Shown here: piece after piece, positions 1 to 13,214 of the stretch
Layout: the number at the start of each line of letters is the position of its first letter
How positions within the stretch are numbered: the first letter of the stretch is position 1
NCBI GenBank assembly: GCA_001606155.1
Contig: LODT01000041.1
Location: 62,001 to 126,000, forward strand
DNA: 64,000 bases
Origin: Tieghemostelium lacteum
Taxonomy: Eukaryota; Evosea; Eumycetozoa; Dictyosteliales; Raperosteliaceae
Direction of reading: 5' to 3'
Translations under genes and position numbers: made by a program
Notes under the pieces: generated by a model
The model's input: only the letters and a program-made list of their open reading frames with translations
What the model was told of the DNA's origin: nothing
Databases searched by the model: none

Positions 1-3000
1 ACTATTAATTGTAGCTGGTAAGTGTTGCAAAATTATTTATTTGTAATTTTAATGAAAAACTAATTATAATATAGATGGTATAACTACAATTAAAGATATA
101 TCTGAACAAACACCAACTTTTAGATATTTAAATAATTTCTATGCTGAAAGTGATACTTCTTGTGTTAAAAGACAATATTTAGTCTTGATTCAAGATGGTT
201 ATGATCTTGCGAACATGACAATGAAATCACCTGTAACTGAGTCTTATTCTTTATCGTATGAAATTATTATTAGAAATGTTACAACATATATGGTAAAACT
301 TACATTTCAGGGTATACCGATTGGTAGTGGGTTTTTACATTTTTCAGTAACAAATTCATTGGGTGTAGAGTCAGCTTTTAACTCAATTCTTGCATATAGA
401 TGTGAGTTAATGCCATATCCTTTGGATTTGGAACCTTTAAATAATGGATATTCAGTAATGTCTAAAGATGAAGTTATTGGTTCTGTTGCATTATTTAGAA
501 TTAATAATTGGGATCCTGATTATGGTATTTACTTTGATGTAATGGATATCACATGTGACCAAGGATTAAGTTGTTTTTATGGAGCTACTTTGTATAGATC
601 TTATCCAAATAATATTTTTGGTATAGAATTCACTTTGAGAAATCCTTATCTTTATGAAAAACAACAATTCAAATTGTCTATTAGACATGAAGATGGGGTT
701 AGATATTCTAATTCTACATTTACAGTTCCACAACTGGTAATTGATGATGGTAGTTATACTCAATATAGTGGATTTACATGTTATCCACAAAGTGGTGTAA
801 TCTATAACAGTAGACATCAATGTGAGATCACAGTCACCAATGGTACATCTCTTGTATATCTAGACAGTCTTGCTGACCAACTAAGTACATACAAGAGACA
901 AAGAGTATATGGAACACCTCAGAGCTATACCATTCTATCTTACCACAATTTCAATAGGGAGACTTCTGATAGTTTATTTTTTACACGTATTTCAGCGAAT
1001 AATACTCAACCTGTTTCAGCTCAAAGTATTGCAACCTATAGTGAATCCAATGCATATACTCCACCATTTTATCCTGCTAATGATCAAATACCATTTTTGG
1101 ATTTTACAGGGATGAATGTAGCTCCAAAACTGGAATCCATTGAATTTATTCCATGGGGTCCTATTAAAGTTATAATTAGAATGCATATCACTAGTTATGG
1201 TGGTCCTGGTTTTAGCGCAGTTGGACCTATTATGATGTATAGTAGTGACTTGTATCAAGGTAATAATACTGATGGATTCTATGAAATGATTGTTGAATAC
1301 TCCTATCTACAACAATATATCAACCCCAATTTAACTATATATGATTGGAGAGGGCAGAGTTACAAAAAAAGTTTCTTTTACTATGAAAATACCAATTTGG
1401 TAAAAACACCATATTTCCCTGCAATTCAAGAAGGTAAAGATGTATTTGGTCTCAAAAACATCACACGGTTCTTTTACAAAAACAACAATGTTATCATTGG
1501 TAAAAGTCCAGTTAATAACACCCTATATATTGAACTTAGTAATCCTGATCCAAACATAGCTATAGAAATGAAGATATTCTATCACAACAATGATATATCA
1601 TCTGCTGAAATTGTATATGGTTATTGGGACCCTGATCTGCAACTCTTTGCTGTAGATTTCACTCTTAAAGGTGGTCTATTCACAGATACTGCATTCTCAT
1701 TCTTCTTGACCATTGGTTTTTTCTTTACTAAAAGTACAGAATTAGGTGTATGGTTCCCTCAAACTGGTGTTCTGAATGTTATAAACAGCAATGCTGATGA
1801 ATATCCACCCATTGTATCTGCATGGGAACCTCTTGGACTTGGTTCTTTGACCATTGCTAACCTAGATGTTATTGTTCAATTTGGATTCAGAATTACAATA
1901 GATGACCCAATTAATGGTTTTGATTATGGAAATCTAACTATTGCTGGTTTGAAAGATCCTGGGTTTGTCTTTACATTTACTCCTCAATTTGCAGATAAAG
2001 GCAACCAAACTAGTGGTGAATATGTATTTATAATGGAACTTAGTGGATATTGTAAATCTGATACCTATGCAATCAGAGAAATTAATTTAGTTGACAAAGG
2101 AGGTTGGCTATCAACTTCCAATAACTATCATTATGTACACCCACTCATGAAGTTCCTTGATGGTGATTATCCAACAATTACAGTAACATGTACTGCTGGT
2201 GATGCTTTAAATGATACTGTTCCACCAACAGTTTTACAAATTGATGTACCAACTTCTATAGATGTAGGTTCACTAAACAGAACTTTAACAATTACATTTG
2301 TTGCACAGGATGCCACATCTGGTATTAAAAATCTCAGTCCATTAGTCAATATATATAATGTTGATGGTTCAGTGGCTTTTCAAAGAAATGCAAAGCCTCT
2401 TCCAGATTTAATCTTTTTTAATAATGTAACTTTCCAAGTTTCAACTGAATTACCATATGGTTTTGGATATCCTTATGGTATATTCTATCAAATTGAAGGT
2501 ATTGCTGATAACAGTCTAAATTTCCTTTCACTGTCTAACGATGATATTACTTCAAAAGGTTTCCAAAATGTTATTAATGTTGAATATTCAATGGTTCCTT
2601 GGATAAATGGACATGAACCAATTTCAACTAGTGGTGGTGAACTTACAATATATGGAAGAAGTTTTGCAACTGGTTCATCAAGAGTAGTTAATATTAAATA
2701 TGGATCACAACCATACAAGAAAGTACCTGTTAAATACATTACAAATGTTGCAATGATTCTTTCAAATGTTCCTGGAAGTCTTGATGTATTTTATGTTCAA
2801 ATTGTCAGAGAAAATACAATGAAATCCAATGAATATCCAATCACACCATTCATTTTACCAACTCAAGAACCATCACCAACACTCACCACAACTGGAGCTC
2901 CTGAAAATCTTTGTGATGAAGATAAAACATGTAGTGGAAATGGACAATGCACTTTATCTGGTTGCGTTTGTAATTCACCTTGGATTGGTAAATATTGTAG

Positions 3001-3931
3001 TTCTCAAGTTATTAATGTTCCAGTAACACCATCACCAAATGTAACTGAACCAACTGTAGTTATTAATGGTACTGGTCCAGATGGTGATGAAATTAACTTT
3101 TCAACACTGGTAAATATCATTTCAGTCAGAGAACTATCACCAAATCAAACTGTTGTATTTGAATATAAATTCAACCAATGGATATACACCAATATCACTG
3201 ATGATTTTGGTGAACAATTCCTTTATGATTCAAATTTCACCAAAGATGGAGTTACAACTGATATCAGTATCACTATTCAATGGTTCAAAACAGAAACTAC
3301 AATTATATTTGCCAACCAGAATATTACAATCAATCCATCAACAATGAAATACAAGATTAATGTTTCACCATTCAAATTCTCATCTAGTTTAAATAGTTTC
3401 CAAATTGTAATGGCTGCAACTGTAATGTCAGATTCAACTAAAGATTCATGTTCTGCAAAAGAATTTGGAGAAACCAGTGATCCAAACTACCAATATGCTA
3501 AACTACAAATTGATAAAATCAGTTTGTATGGTAAATTTATAAAATTAGGTGTTGTTGATGGAAGAGTAGTTAATATCAATAATATTCTTTTAGACTCTGA
3601 AAAATCAGAAGTTTTAGAAGCATCATCATCATTCACCCAATCATTTATAGGTATCACAGCACCAAACTTCAAAAGATTTTTAAAATTAGATCCTGATTTT
3701 TCAGTTTTACTAGATACATCATCTGCATCAGAGGATCCAAATTCAGTATGTCAAATCAAAGAAGATGGGGGATTGACTAAATCCCAATTAGCTGGTATGA
3801 TTATTGGTATCGTTGGTTTCTCTCTTGTAGCTGTTGCTGTGGCAATTTATTATATCCTCAAAAATCAAAAAGATAAAAGGATGATAAAATTGCTGAATAA
3901 CCGTATCCAAGGTTTTAATGAAACAAAATAA
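1..3931 (+). CDS. ComC-like EGF/IPT type I membrane protein, copy 1 (5' partial)
   Basis: CDS join(<1..17, 75..3931). The first 17 bases are the end of a signal-peptide exon (reads LLIVA). Intron 18-74 (GTAAGT...TATAG) is phase 1, as in the three copies downstream. The mature protein begins DGITTIKDIS and has a long Asn-glycosylatable ectodomain, an IPT/TIG-like beta domain (about 2620-2850), one six-cysteine EGF module (about 2911-2999), a conserved domain resembling the C-terminal supersandwich domain of Dictyostelium ComC (3010-3740), a membrane helix (LAGMIIGIVGFSLVAVAVA) and a 25-residue basic tail. The start codon lies off the window. The architecture suggests a cell-surface adhesion or signalling role, which is inference. 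Unlike copies 2 and 4 it has no intron near 565. It is the most divergent copy after the EGF module, but its IPT region is almost the same as in copy 3. Confidence 0.9.
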
Positions 3932-4198
3932 ATTTTTGATTGAATATATATAACATTAAAGAAATTATCTGGTATACCGGTAAAAAAAGATTTTCAAATC
4001 GATTCAATTGACATTTTTAAAAGCCGTCAAGAGTCACAAGGTTGTACAACTAAAATCTAGATTTTACCTTATACTTTTTAAAAATATTAAAAAATTAAAA
4101 TTTTATCCTTTATTTCCAGATATTTTTATTTAATCAAGATATACTTTTGAAGCCAAATCTTTATAGGTTTTCTTCTCTTTTTTTAATTTAAAGAGATA

Positions 4199-7100
4199 AT
4201 GAATAAATATATATTTATTTTTATAATTCTCTATTTATCTATTATAGGTATGAATTTAAACTCATTAAATATTATTAAGTAAATTTATTAACTAAACATT
4301 ATTTTTTAGAATCTAAAACTACTATTAAAGATATTTCGAATGTAACACCAGATTACAAATTTGTCAATAATTATTATGCTAATACTATTGATAGTTGTTC
4401 TTTAAGAAAATATTTGGTTTTAGTAGAGGATGGTTTTGATTTAGTAAATATGACTATTAAATCAGAGGGAAATTACACTCTAACCCCATCAATAGTTTTG
4501 TACAATATCACCAAAGCTATTGTATCTTTGAATTTTGGAAATATTCAACTTGGACAAGGATTCTATAATTTTTCAATTACCAACTCAAATAATATTACAA
4601 ATATATTTAGTAGATCCATTTCATACGAATGTATACCTATTCCATACCCTTTAGACATCACCCCACTTAACAATGGAGAAGCATACATGACAAAAGACGA
4701 CTTGTTAAATTCTATGGTCCTATTTAGATTAAATAATTGGAGAGAAGACTATATTCTACAATCTCTTTCCTATTCTTGCAATAATGGAATGGTATGTTAC
4801 TAAATTTCCACATATATTTTATATTCTATTTTTCTAATACTCTTCAAATCAGAGATGCACTAATTATCAACAAGTAGTAAATAGAAATCTTCCTAATAAT
4901 ATTTTAGGTATTGTTCCAGAACTATTACCACCATATCAATACAACTCTGATAGATTCAATCTATCAATACAAGATTATGGTGGTAGAATTACACTGACTG
5001 AATTTACAATGCCACAATTTGTACCTGAAAATCCTTTAGCTACCTATGAAAATTTTGAATGTTACCCAAGAAATTCAGTTATATCAACCAGTCGATATAG
5101 TTGCCATATGAATGTTATGAATTCAACTGGCTTGATATTTATGACTAGTCAAATTGATCCTTATAATACTATTAAAAGACAAACAGTCTATGGAACACCA
5201 GATAACTATACCATGTTATCATATCATAGATTTAGTGGTCATACATCAGATTCTTTATATTTTTTGTCTATAGCACCTAATATCACTAGACAAATTTCAC
5301 CTATGGGAACTGCATATTGTAATGAAACCTACTACAATATACCTGGATATTCAACATATGATTCTCTTCCCTTTTTGAATTTTCCTAATGATACAACTGG
5401 TCCTAATCTTGTATCTATAGAGATTATACCTTGGGGCACCAATACTGCTCTAGTAAGAGCTCACATTATTGACAATGGTAGTGGTTTCAGTACCTCTAAT
5501 TTTGGTCTTAATAGTTCAATGTTAGTTTCAGGTAACATCACTGATGGTTATTATGATACCTTATTTGACTATACTACCTTTAAATTAGTCAGCCAGCAAC
5601 TAGCTCTCTATGATTTTGGTTCATATTCAACCTACATTCCCTACTATTACTACCAAAACACTAATCTTCAGAAAACACCAGTATTCCCTGGAGTTGGAGA
5701 AGCCAATGCCATGTTTGGTTTAAAAAATTTTACATCATTTTTTTACAAATATAATAATGTTGATACCACCAATGGACCTACCAACAATACACTTTATTTT
5801 GGACTGACTAATCCCGATCCTGAATTGCTGACTATATTGATTGTTTTGTATCATTATGTAGATTCACAAATTGTCAGTAACAATGCTCCTATTTTTGGAA
5901 AATGGAATGAAGAAACACAATTGTACTCCTTAGATTTCACCCTTAGAGGACGTATATTCAGTGGTTCTGCTTTTACAATTATGCTTGTAGTTGATAAAAC
6001 CTCTTTTTTTGGTTCTGAATTTCCTTTATATTTCCCAGAAACTGGTGATTTACTGGTTACTTCTGAATATGCTGATGAATTTCCACCAATTGTAATTGCA
6101 TGGGAAGCTATATCAGGTACAAATATTACTCTTACCAATCTGAATGATACTGTTGAAATTGGTTTTAAATTGACTATTGAAGATCTTTATAATGGTTTTA
6201 AATGGGGTGATTTAATTATTGCTGGTTTAATAGATCCAGGTCAACTATATATCTTTACATTGGAAGATTCAGTTTCAGGTACTGATATTATTGGAAATTA
6301 TACATTTTCTCTGAAACTAAATGGTTATTGTAAATCTGATACCTATGCTATCAGACAAATAGGTACTGTTGATAAAGGTCTCTGGAGGGGGAATAGTACT
6401 GATTTCAGCTTTATTCATCCTTTACAAAGATTTATTGATGTTGATTACCCTACAATTACAGTAAATTGTCCTGCTGGAGATGCACTTGCTGATATAAATG
6501 CACCTTATCTACTTGATTTACAAGTTGAACCTAGTACTATTGATGTTGGTTCTTTAAATAGAACTTTAACTATTACATTTAAAGCTCAAGATAATGAAAC
6601 TGGTATCAATTACAGAAGAGTTCCTAGTGTTCGTTTACTGACAGTTGATGGGCAACAATTATTAGAAAGTTTGGCTATTTTAATATCAGAACCTAATGTA
6701 TTCAATAATGCAACTTATCAATTCACAACTGAAATTCCATATGGTTTTGGATATCCATATGGAATTTACTACCAAATTGAAGGAATATTTGATAATAATC
6801 TAAATTATCTTTCTTTATCTAATGCCAATATTGAGACATTAGGTTACCAAAATGTTATCAATGTAGAGTTCTCTCAAACACCATGGATAAATGGACATGA
6901 ACCAATTTCAACAAATGGTGGTGATTTAACCATATATGGAAGAAGTTTTGCAACTGGTTCATCAAGAGTAGTTAATGTTAAATATGGTTCACAATCATAT
7001 AAGAAAGTACCTGTTAAATTCTTGTCTAATGTTGCAATGATTCTCACAAATGTTCCTGGAAGTCTTAGTGTATTTTATGTTCAAGTTGTAAAAGAAAATA

Positions 7101-8188
7101 CACTAAAGTCAAATGAATACCCAATTACACCATTCTATATACCCACATCACCTCCTACTTCAACAGGAACACCACCAAATCTATGTGATGAGGATAAAAC
7201 ATGTGGTGGAAATGGACAATGTACTCTATCTGGTTGTGTTTGTAATTCACCTTGGGTTGGTAAATATTGTGGATCAAGAGTTATTATCATTCCAGTAACT
7301 CCATCACCAAATGTAACTGAACCATCTTTCCAAAACAACATCAATGGTACTGGTCCAAACGGAGATGAAATTAACTTTTCAACACTTGTAAATATCATTT
7401 CAATCAGAGAACTATCACCAAATCAAACTGTTGTATATGAATATAAATTCAATCAATGGATATACACCAATATCACTGATGATTTTGGTGAACAATTCCT
7501 TTATGAATCAAATTTCACCAAAGATGGAGTTAAAACTGATATCAGTATTATTGTTGAATGGTTTAAATCTGAAACCACAATAGTATTTGCCAATCAGAAT
7601 CTCACAATCAATCCATCAACAATGAAATACAAGATTAATGTTTCACCATTTAAATTCTCTTCCAAATTGAATAGTTTCCAAATTATCATGGCTGCATCTA
7701 TATTGTCATCATCAGATTCATCTGATTCATGTTCTGCAAAAGAATTTGGAGAAACCAGTGATCCAAACTACCAATATTCTAAACTACAAATTGATAATTT
7801 AAGTCTCTATGGTAAATTTATAAAATTAGGTGTTGTTGATGGAAGAGTAGTTCAAATTGAAAATGTGTTAATTGATCCAACAACTAACCCAACCAGTGAT
7901 ACAACTACACAAGCACAGTCATTAATTGGTATTACAGTTCCAAATTTCAAGAAATACCTTGAATTAGATCCTGATTTTTCAGTTTTACTAGATACCACAT
8001 CAGCATCTGATGAAGATAATTCTCTTTGTAATTCAAAAAAAGGTTTGAGTAAAGCTCAATTAGCAGGAATCATAGTAGGTGCAATTTGTTTTGCAGCAGC
8101 AGTGGCTGTGATCACAAGTTATTTCATTTACAAAAGCAAAAGAGATATGAAATTAAAAAATCATTTGAAAACAAGAGGAATGCAATGA
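4199..8188 (+). CDS. ComC-like EGF/IPT type I membrane protein, copy 2
   Basis: CDS join(4199..4247, 4310..4791, 4853..8188), 1288 aa. Exon 1 encodes a signal peptide (MNKYIFIFIILYLSIIG); intron 1 is phase 1 at the predicted cleavage site. Intron 2 (4792-4852) is phase 0 and is shared only with copy 4. Order: variable ectodomain with many N-x-S/T sites, IPT/TIG-like domain (about residues 855-940), one EGF module (about 953-985, starting NLCDEDKTC), a ComC-type C-terminal domain, a membrane helix (LAGIIVGAICFAAAVAVI) and a short basic tail. The gene follows copy 1 after only 267 bp in the same direction, so it is a tandem duplicate. The ligand or partner is unknown. The family call is from architecture and sequence resemblance; no search was possible. 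Confidence 0.9.
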
Positions 8189-8518
8189 ACAGAAAAAAAA
8201 TTGGTTTAAAATCATAGGAACATTAAACACCCAATTCATTAATTTTCAGAACATACAATTCAGCAGAGGTCGATTTGTGTCTTTTGACGGATCCCAATAA
8301 AAAAAAATCAGATTTTTTGCTAACCATTATACGCGTTTTATACCCGTAATTTTTTTAATTACCTTTAAAATTTATAAATTTTATTTGGTGCATTGAAGAT
8401 ATTTTAAAATATCCGAGAAGAAAGGCATGTTGGATCTCAGATTCCAATAACGGTTTTGATTCAATAAATATAGAAAAATGAAACAATTTTTTTTCTATTT
8501 ATTTTATACAATTTCAAA
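8189..8518. other. Intergenic spacer between copies 2 and 3
   Basis: 330 bp of AT-rich DNA with no open frame of note. It contains the 3' end of copy 2 and the promoter of copy 3. An out-of-frame ATG at 8478 precedes the chosen start by 41 bp. I see no repeat or element in it. Confidence 0.6.
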
Positions 8519-11500
8519 ATGTATACATCAATTAATAAATTTACATTATTAATTCTCTTTATTTTATCTTTTAACTGTTTTTGTGGTATGTATTAATATT
8601 GCAAAAATTTTTTTATTAACTTAAAATGCTTATATATACTAATGATAAAATAATATTTTAAAATATTTAGATTGTAAAACATCAATTACAGACCTTACCA
8701 ATGTGACACCTGGCTATAAATATATTAATAATATATATGCTGAAAAATTGGATGGTTGTAGTTCTAGAGTATATTTTATATTAATTGAAGATGATTATGA
8801 TTTGGTTAATATGACAATTAAATCAGAGGGTAATTATACAGTTCAATTTAGTTACTATATTCGCAATGGTACACAATATCTTGGTAGTTTGGAATTTAAT
8901 ACTATTCCATTGGGTCAAGGTTACTTTAATTTCACAATTGTAAACTCTAATAATTATTCAACAACATTTGATAATGTATTGTCATATGAATGTCTGACTA
9001 TTCCATATCCATTGGATATCACACCAATGAATGATGGTAAAGCTGTAATGTCTAAAGATGATCTACTGTATTCTATGGCTCTTTTCAAGATTAATAATCT
9101 GAGAGTTGATTATTTACTCCCTTTCTTATATTCTGATATCACATGTGATGGTGGTATGTTATGTATATATATAGGAGGTTTATATGGTTCCACTACACCT
9201 ACCAATATCCTAAGTGTAATACCAGAACTGTTGCCACCATATCAATATACATCCAATACATTCAATATAACCATTAAAGATACGTATGGTAATCCCTCTA
9301 TCACACAATTTAGTATGCCACAAATTGTACCAGAGAATCCTTATACAGTCTACCAAGATTTTGAATGCTATCCTAGAAATGCTACTATTACAACTGAAAG
9401 ATTCAGTTGCCAAATGAATATACAAAATGGTACTAGTTTAGTATTTTTAACTAGTAATACGGACCCATACAATACAGTAAAGAGACAAATTGTCTATGGA
9501 ACACCAAGTAACTACACTGTTATGTCATACCATAGATTTAGCTATATGTCTTCTGAAACCATGTACTTTGTAGCAATTTCACCAAATGATACTATTGTAG
9601 TATCTCCCCAAGCTAATGCATACTACAGCGGTGATGTTCAATATTATATTCCATATTACAAAGCCTATGATAACATGCCTTTTATATCATTTAGTAATGA
9701 CTCTACATCACCCAATTTAATGTCTATTGAATTCATTCCATGGGGTACCATGAGAACGATTATAAAAGTCCACATTAAAGATGTAAATGGTTCTGGATTT
9801 GCTAAATCTGAAATATTAGGTCTTACAAGTGGATATCTAACCAGTGGTAACGTTACAGATGGTACCTATGAAATTCTATTTGATTACGGTGTATTATCAC
9901 TCGATTCCGCACCAGCAATAACATTTTCAGATTATGGCTTTGGTTCAGTTCCACTACAATATACACTGTACATTAACACACTTCTTCAACAAAGTCCCTA
10001 TTTCCCTGGACTTGGTGATATACAAACAGTTAGTTTAGAAAATTTTACAACATTCTATTTCAAATACAATGATATTGATACAACCAAAGGACCAATTAAA
10101 AACACTGTATATTTCGGATTGACTCATCCTGATCCAACTATTCCATTTATTTTTATACCATTGTTTCATTATGCTGATGCTGCAGATCCAAAATGGATTC
10201 CTGGTAAATGGAATGAAGACCTTCAACTGTACAGTGCAGACTTTGTTCTAAGAGGTAGACTATTTACCGATATTGGTTTGATTTTTATGATGGTTGTAGG
10301 TCGTTCACAATTCTTAGGTACTCAATTTGCTGCACTATTTCCAAAAACTGGTGAACTACGAGTTACTTCAAACTTTGCTGATGAATATCCACCTATAGTT
10401 ACTGCATGGGAATCTATATCAGGAACAAATGTAACTCTAACCAATTTGAATGACATTATTGAAATTGGATTTAAATTGACAATTGAAGATCTTTATAATG
10501 GTTTTGATTGGGGTATTCTATTGATAGCTGGTATCTATGATCCAGGTGTAACATTTAATTTCTCATCTAAAGATGCAGTTTCAGGTACTGATGTCATTGG
10601 AAACTATACATTTTCAATGAGATTTACTGGATATTGTAAATCTGATACCTATGCTATCAGACAAATCAAAACTGTAGATAAAGGTCTATGGGAGGGAGAT
10701 TCAGAAAGCTTCCACGATGTAAATCCTCTACAAAAGTTCTTTGATACAAACTATCCAATAATTACAGTAAACTGCCCTGCTGGTGATGCCCTTGCTGATA
10801 CTATTAAACCAAATATACTAGATATACAAGTTACACCTAGTGTTGTTGATGTTGGTTCTTTAAACCGTACCTTAACCATTACATTCCAATCCCAAGACAA
10901 TGAAACTGGTATTAATTACAGAATACTACCAACAGTTAATTTGCTATCTGTAAATGGGTATGAAAAAGTTTCAGGTTTGTCAAAACTAATTTCAGAACCC
11001 AATGTATTCAATAATGCAACTTATCAATTCACTACCGAGGTACCATATGGTTTTGGATATCCTTATGGTATATTCTATCAAATTGAAGGAATGTTTGATA
11101 ACAGTCTAAATTACCTTACATTGAACAATGCTGATATAAAGTCAAAAGGTTACCAAAATGTTATTAATGTTGAATATTCAATGGTTCCTTGGATAAATGG
11201 ACATGAACCAATTTCAACCAATGGTGGTGAACTTACAATATATGGAAGAAGTTTTGCAACTGGTTCATCAAGAGTAGTTAATCTGAAATCTGGATCACAA
11301 ACATACAAGAAAGTACCTGTTAAATACATTACAAATGTTGCAATGATTCTTTCAAATGTTCCTGGAAGTCTTGATGTATTTTATGTTCAAATTGTCAGAG
11401 ATAATACAATGAAATCCAATGAATATCCAATCACACCATTCTTTTTACCAACCCAAGAACCATCACCAACATTCACCACAACTGGAATTCCTGAAAATCT

Positions 11501-12515
11501 TTGTGATGAAGATAAAACATGTGGTGGAAATGGACAATGTACTTTGACTGGTTGTGTTTGTAATTCACCTTGGGTTGGTAAATATTGTGGATCAAGAGTT
11601 ATTATCATTCCAGTAACTCCATCACCAAATGTAACTGAACCATCATTCCAAAACAACATCAATGGTACTGATCCAAATGGAGATGAAATTAATTTTTCAA
11701 CACTTGTAAATATCATTTCAATCAGAGAACTATCACCAAATCAAACTGTTGTATTTGAATATAAATTCAATCAATGGATATACACCAATATCACTGATGA
11801 TTTTGGTGAACAATTCCTTTATGATTCAAATTTCACCAAAGATGGAGTTACAACAAATATCAGTATCATTGTTGAATGGTTTAAATCTGAAACCACAGTA
11901 GTGTTTGCCAATCAAAATCTCACAATCAATCCATCAACAATGAAATACAAGATTGATGTTTCACCATTTAAATTCTCATCGAATTTGAATAGTTTCCAAA
12001 TTATAATGGCTGCATCTATACTGTCATCATCAGATTCATCAGATTCATGTTCTGCAAAAGAATTTGGAGAAACCAGTGATCCAAACTACCAATATGTTAA
12101 ACTACAAATTGATGACCACAGTCTTTATGGTAAATTTATAAAACTAGGTGTTGTTGATGGAAGAGTTATTAAAATTGAAAATGTGTTGATTGATCCAACA
12201 TCTAACCCAACTAGTGATACAACTACACAAGCTCAGTCATTAATTGGTATTACTGTACCTATTTTCAGACAAAATCTTAGATTAGATCCTGACTTTTCAG
12301 TTTTACTAGATACATCACCTGCTTCAGAAGATACAAGTGCACTCTGTCAATCTACTGATAAGGGTTTGAGTAAATCTCAATTAGCAGGTATTATTGTAGG
12401 TTCAATTGGTTTTGCTGCTGCTGCTGCTGCTATGATTGGTTACTATATATACAGAAGAAAACAAGATATGACATTTAAAAAAAGTGTACAAAGTAGAGAA
12501 GTTTCTGTCAACTAA
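8519..12515 (+). CDS. ComC-like EGF/IPT type I membrane protein, copy 3
   Basis: CDS join(8519..8585, 8671..12515), 1303 aa. Signal peptide MYTSINKFTLLILFILSFNC; intron 1 (8586-8670) is phase 1. There is no second intron; the matching coding stretch at 9154-9180 is read through. The domain order is the same as the other copies: variable ectodomain, IPT/TIG-like domain, EGF, ComC-type domain, helix rich in Ala (GFAAAAAAMIGYYIY) and basic tail. The start at 8519 is chosen because an upstream ATG at 8478 is out of frame. This copy is a visible mosaic. From about 11040 to 11540 it matches copy 1 with few differences and no indels (constant offset 8590). From about 11550 onward it matches copies 2 and 4 instead. 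Confidence 0.9.
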
Positions 12516-13214
12516 TCAGCAACAAAAAAAAAGAAATTTTAAATTAAATTAAATTTAGAATTTGAATGTATTAGTATAATATTTATTACAATTTTAAAAC
12601 TTTAATTATTTTAAAATACAATTTAAATAGTTAATAGCACCAGAGGATATCCTATCTAAAAAAAACCTAACCTAAATACCATGATTAAAATTAATTTTTA
12701 ATTTATAAAATAGAGTTGTAATTCTTCGTCATCTTCAAAATTTAATTTTAGTTGTTTTATTTTAATTATTTAAATCAGAGTTTTCATTATTATTTTTAAA
12801 TTTTTTAAATATGATGATAACAATTGAATTGGTATTTTTATATAATTTTAATATACTATAATATAAACTAGAGACAACTTGATTAACAAAAATTTTTAAA
12901 TTGTATAAATTCATTTTGCTTATTTAATTGTTTAATTTTTAATTTATTTTAAGTAAAAAAATATTTGTTTATGAAATTGTAAATCTTTTATATTCAACAT
13001 TAAAATTAAATAAAAACATGGAATATAAAAAAATCAATATTCATTTTTATTAGTATTGGATGGATTTCATTGAATGCCTTCTAGATTTTCAAGTATCTGT
13101 TCGGTATTCTAGGTCATTAGATATTTAAAAAATCTATTTACTAAAATTTAAATTTTATAAAACATTAAAATCAAATCAAAATATTATTAGAAAGATTTTT
13201 TTTTAATTTTAAAA
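12516..13214. other. Intergenic spacer between copies 3 and 4
   Basis: About 700 bp, almost entirely A/T runs, with one less biased stretch at about 13060-13125. No coding frame, RNA gene or repeat was recognised. It presumably holds the copy 3 terminator and the copy 4 promoter, and is the longest spacer in the array. Confidence 0.6.

Noticed and set aside
7135-7398. Minus-strand open frames repeated under the EGF region of copies 2, 3 and 4 (also 11387-11716 and 16217-16441)
   Set aside because: They are antisense shadows of the conserved EGF/ComC-type coding region. They look conserved only because the sense sequence is conserved.
9154-9176. A mini-intron in copy 3 (GTATGT...TATATAG)
   Set aside because: It is 21 bases, far too short to splice, in frame, and copy 1 has coding sequence of matching length there.
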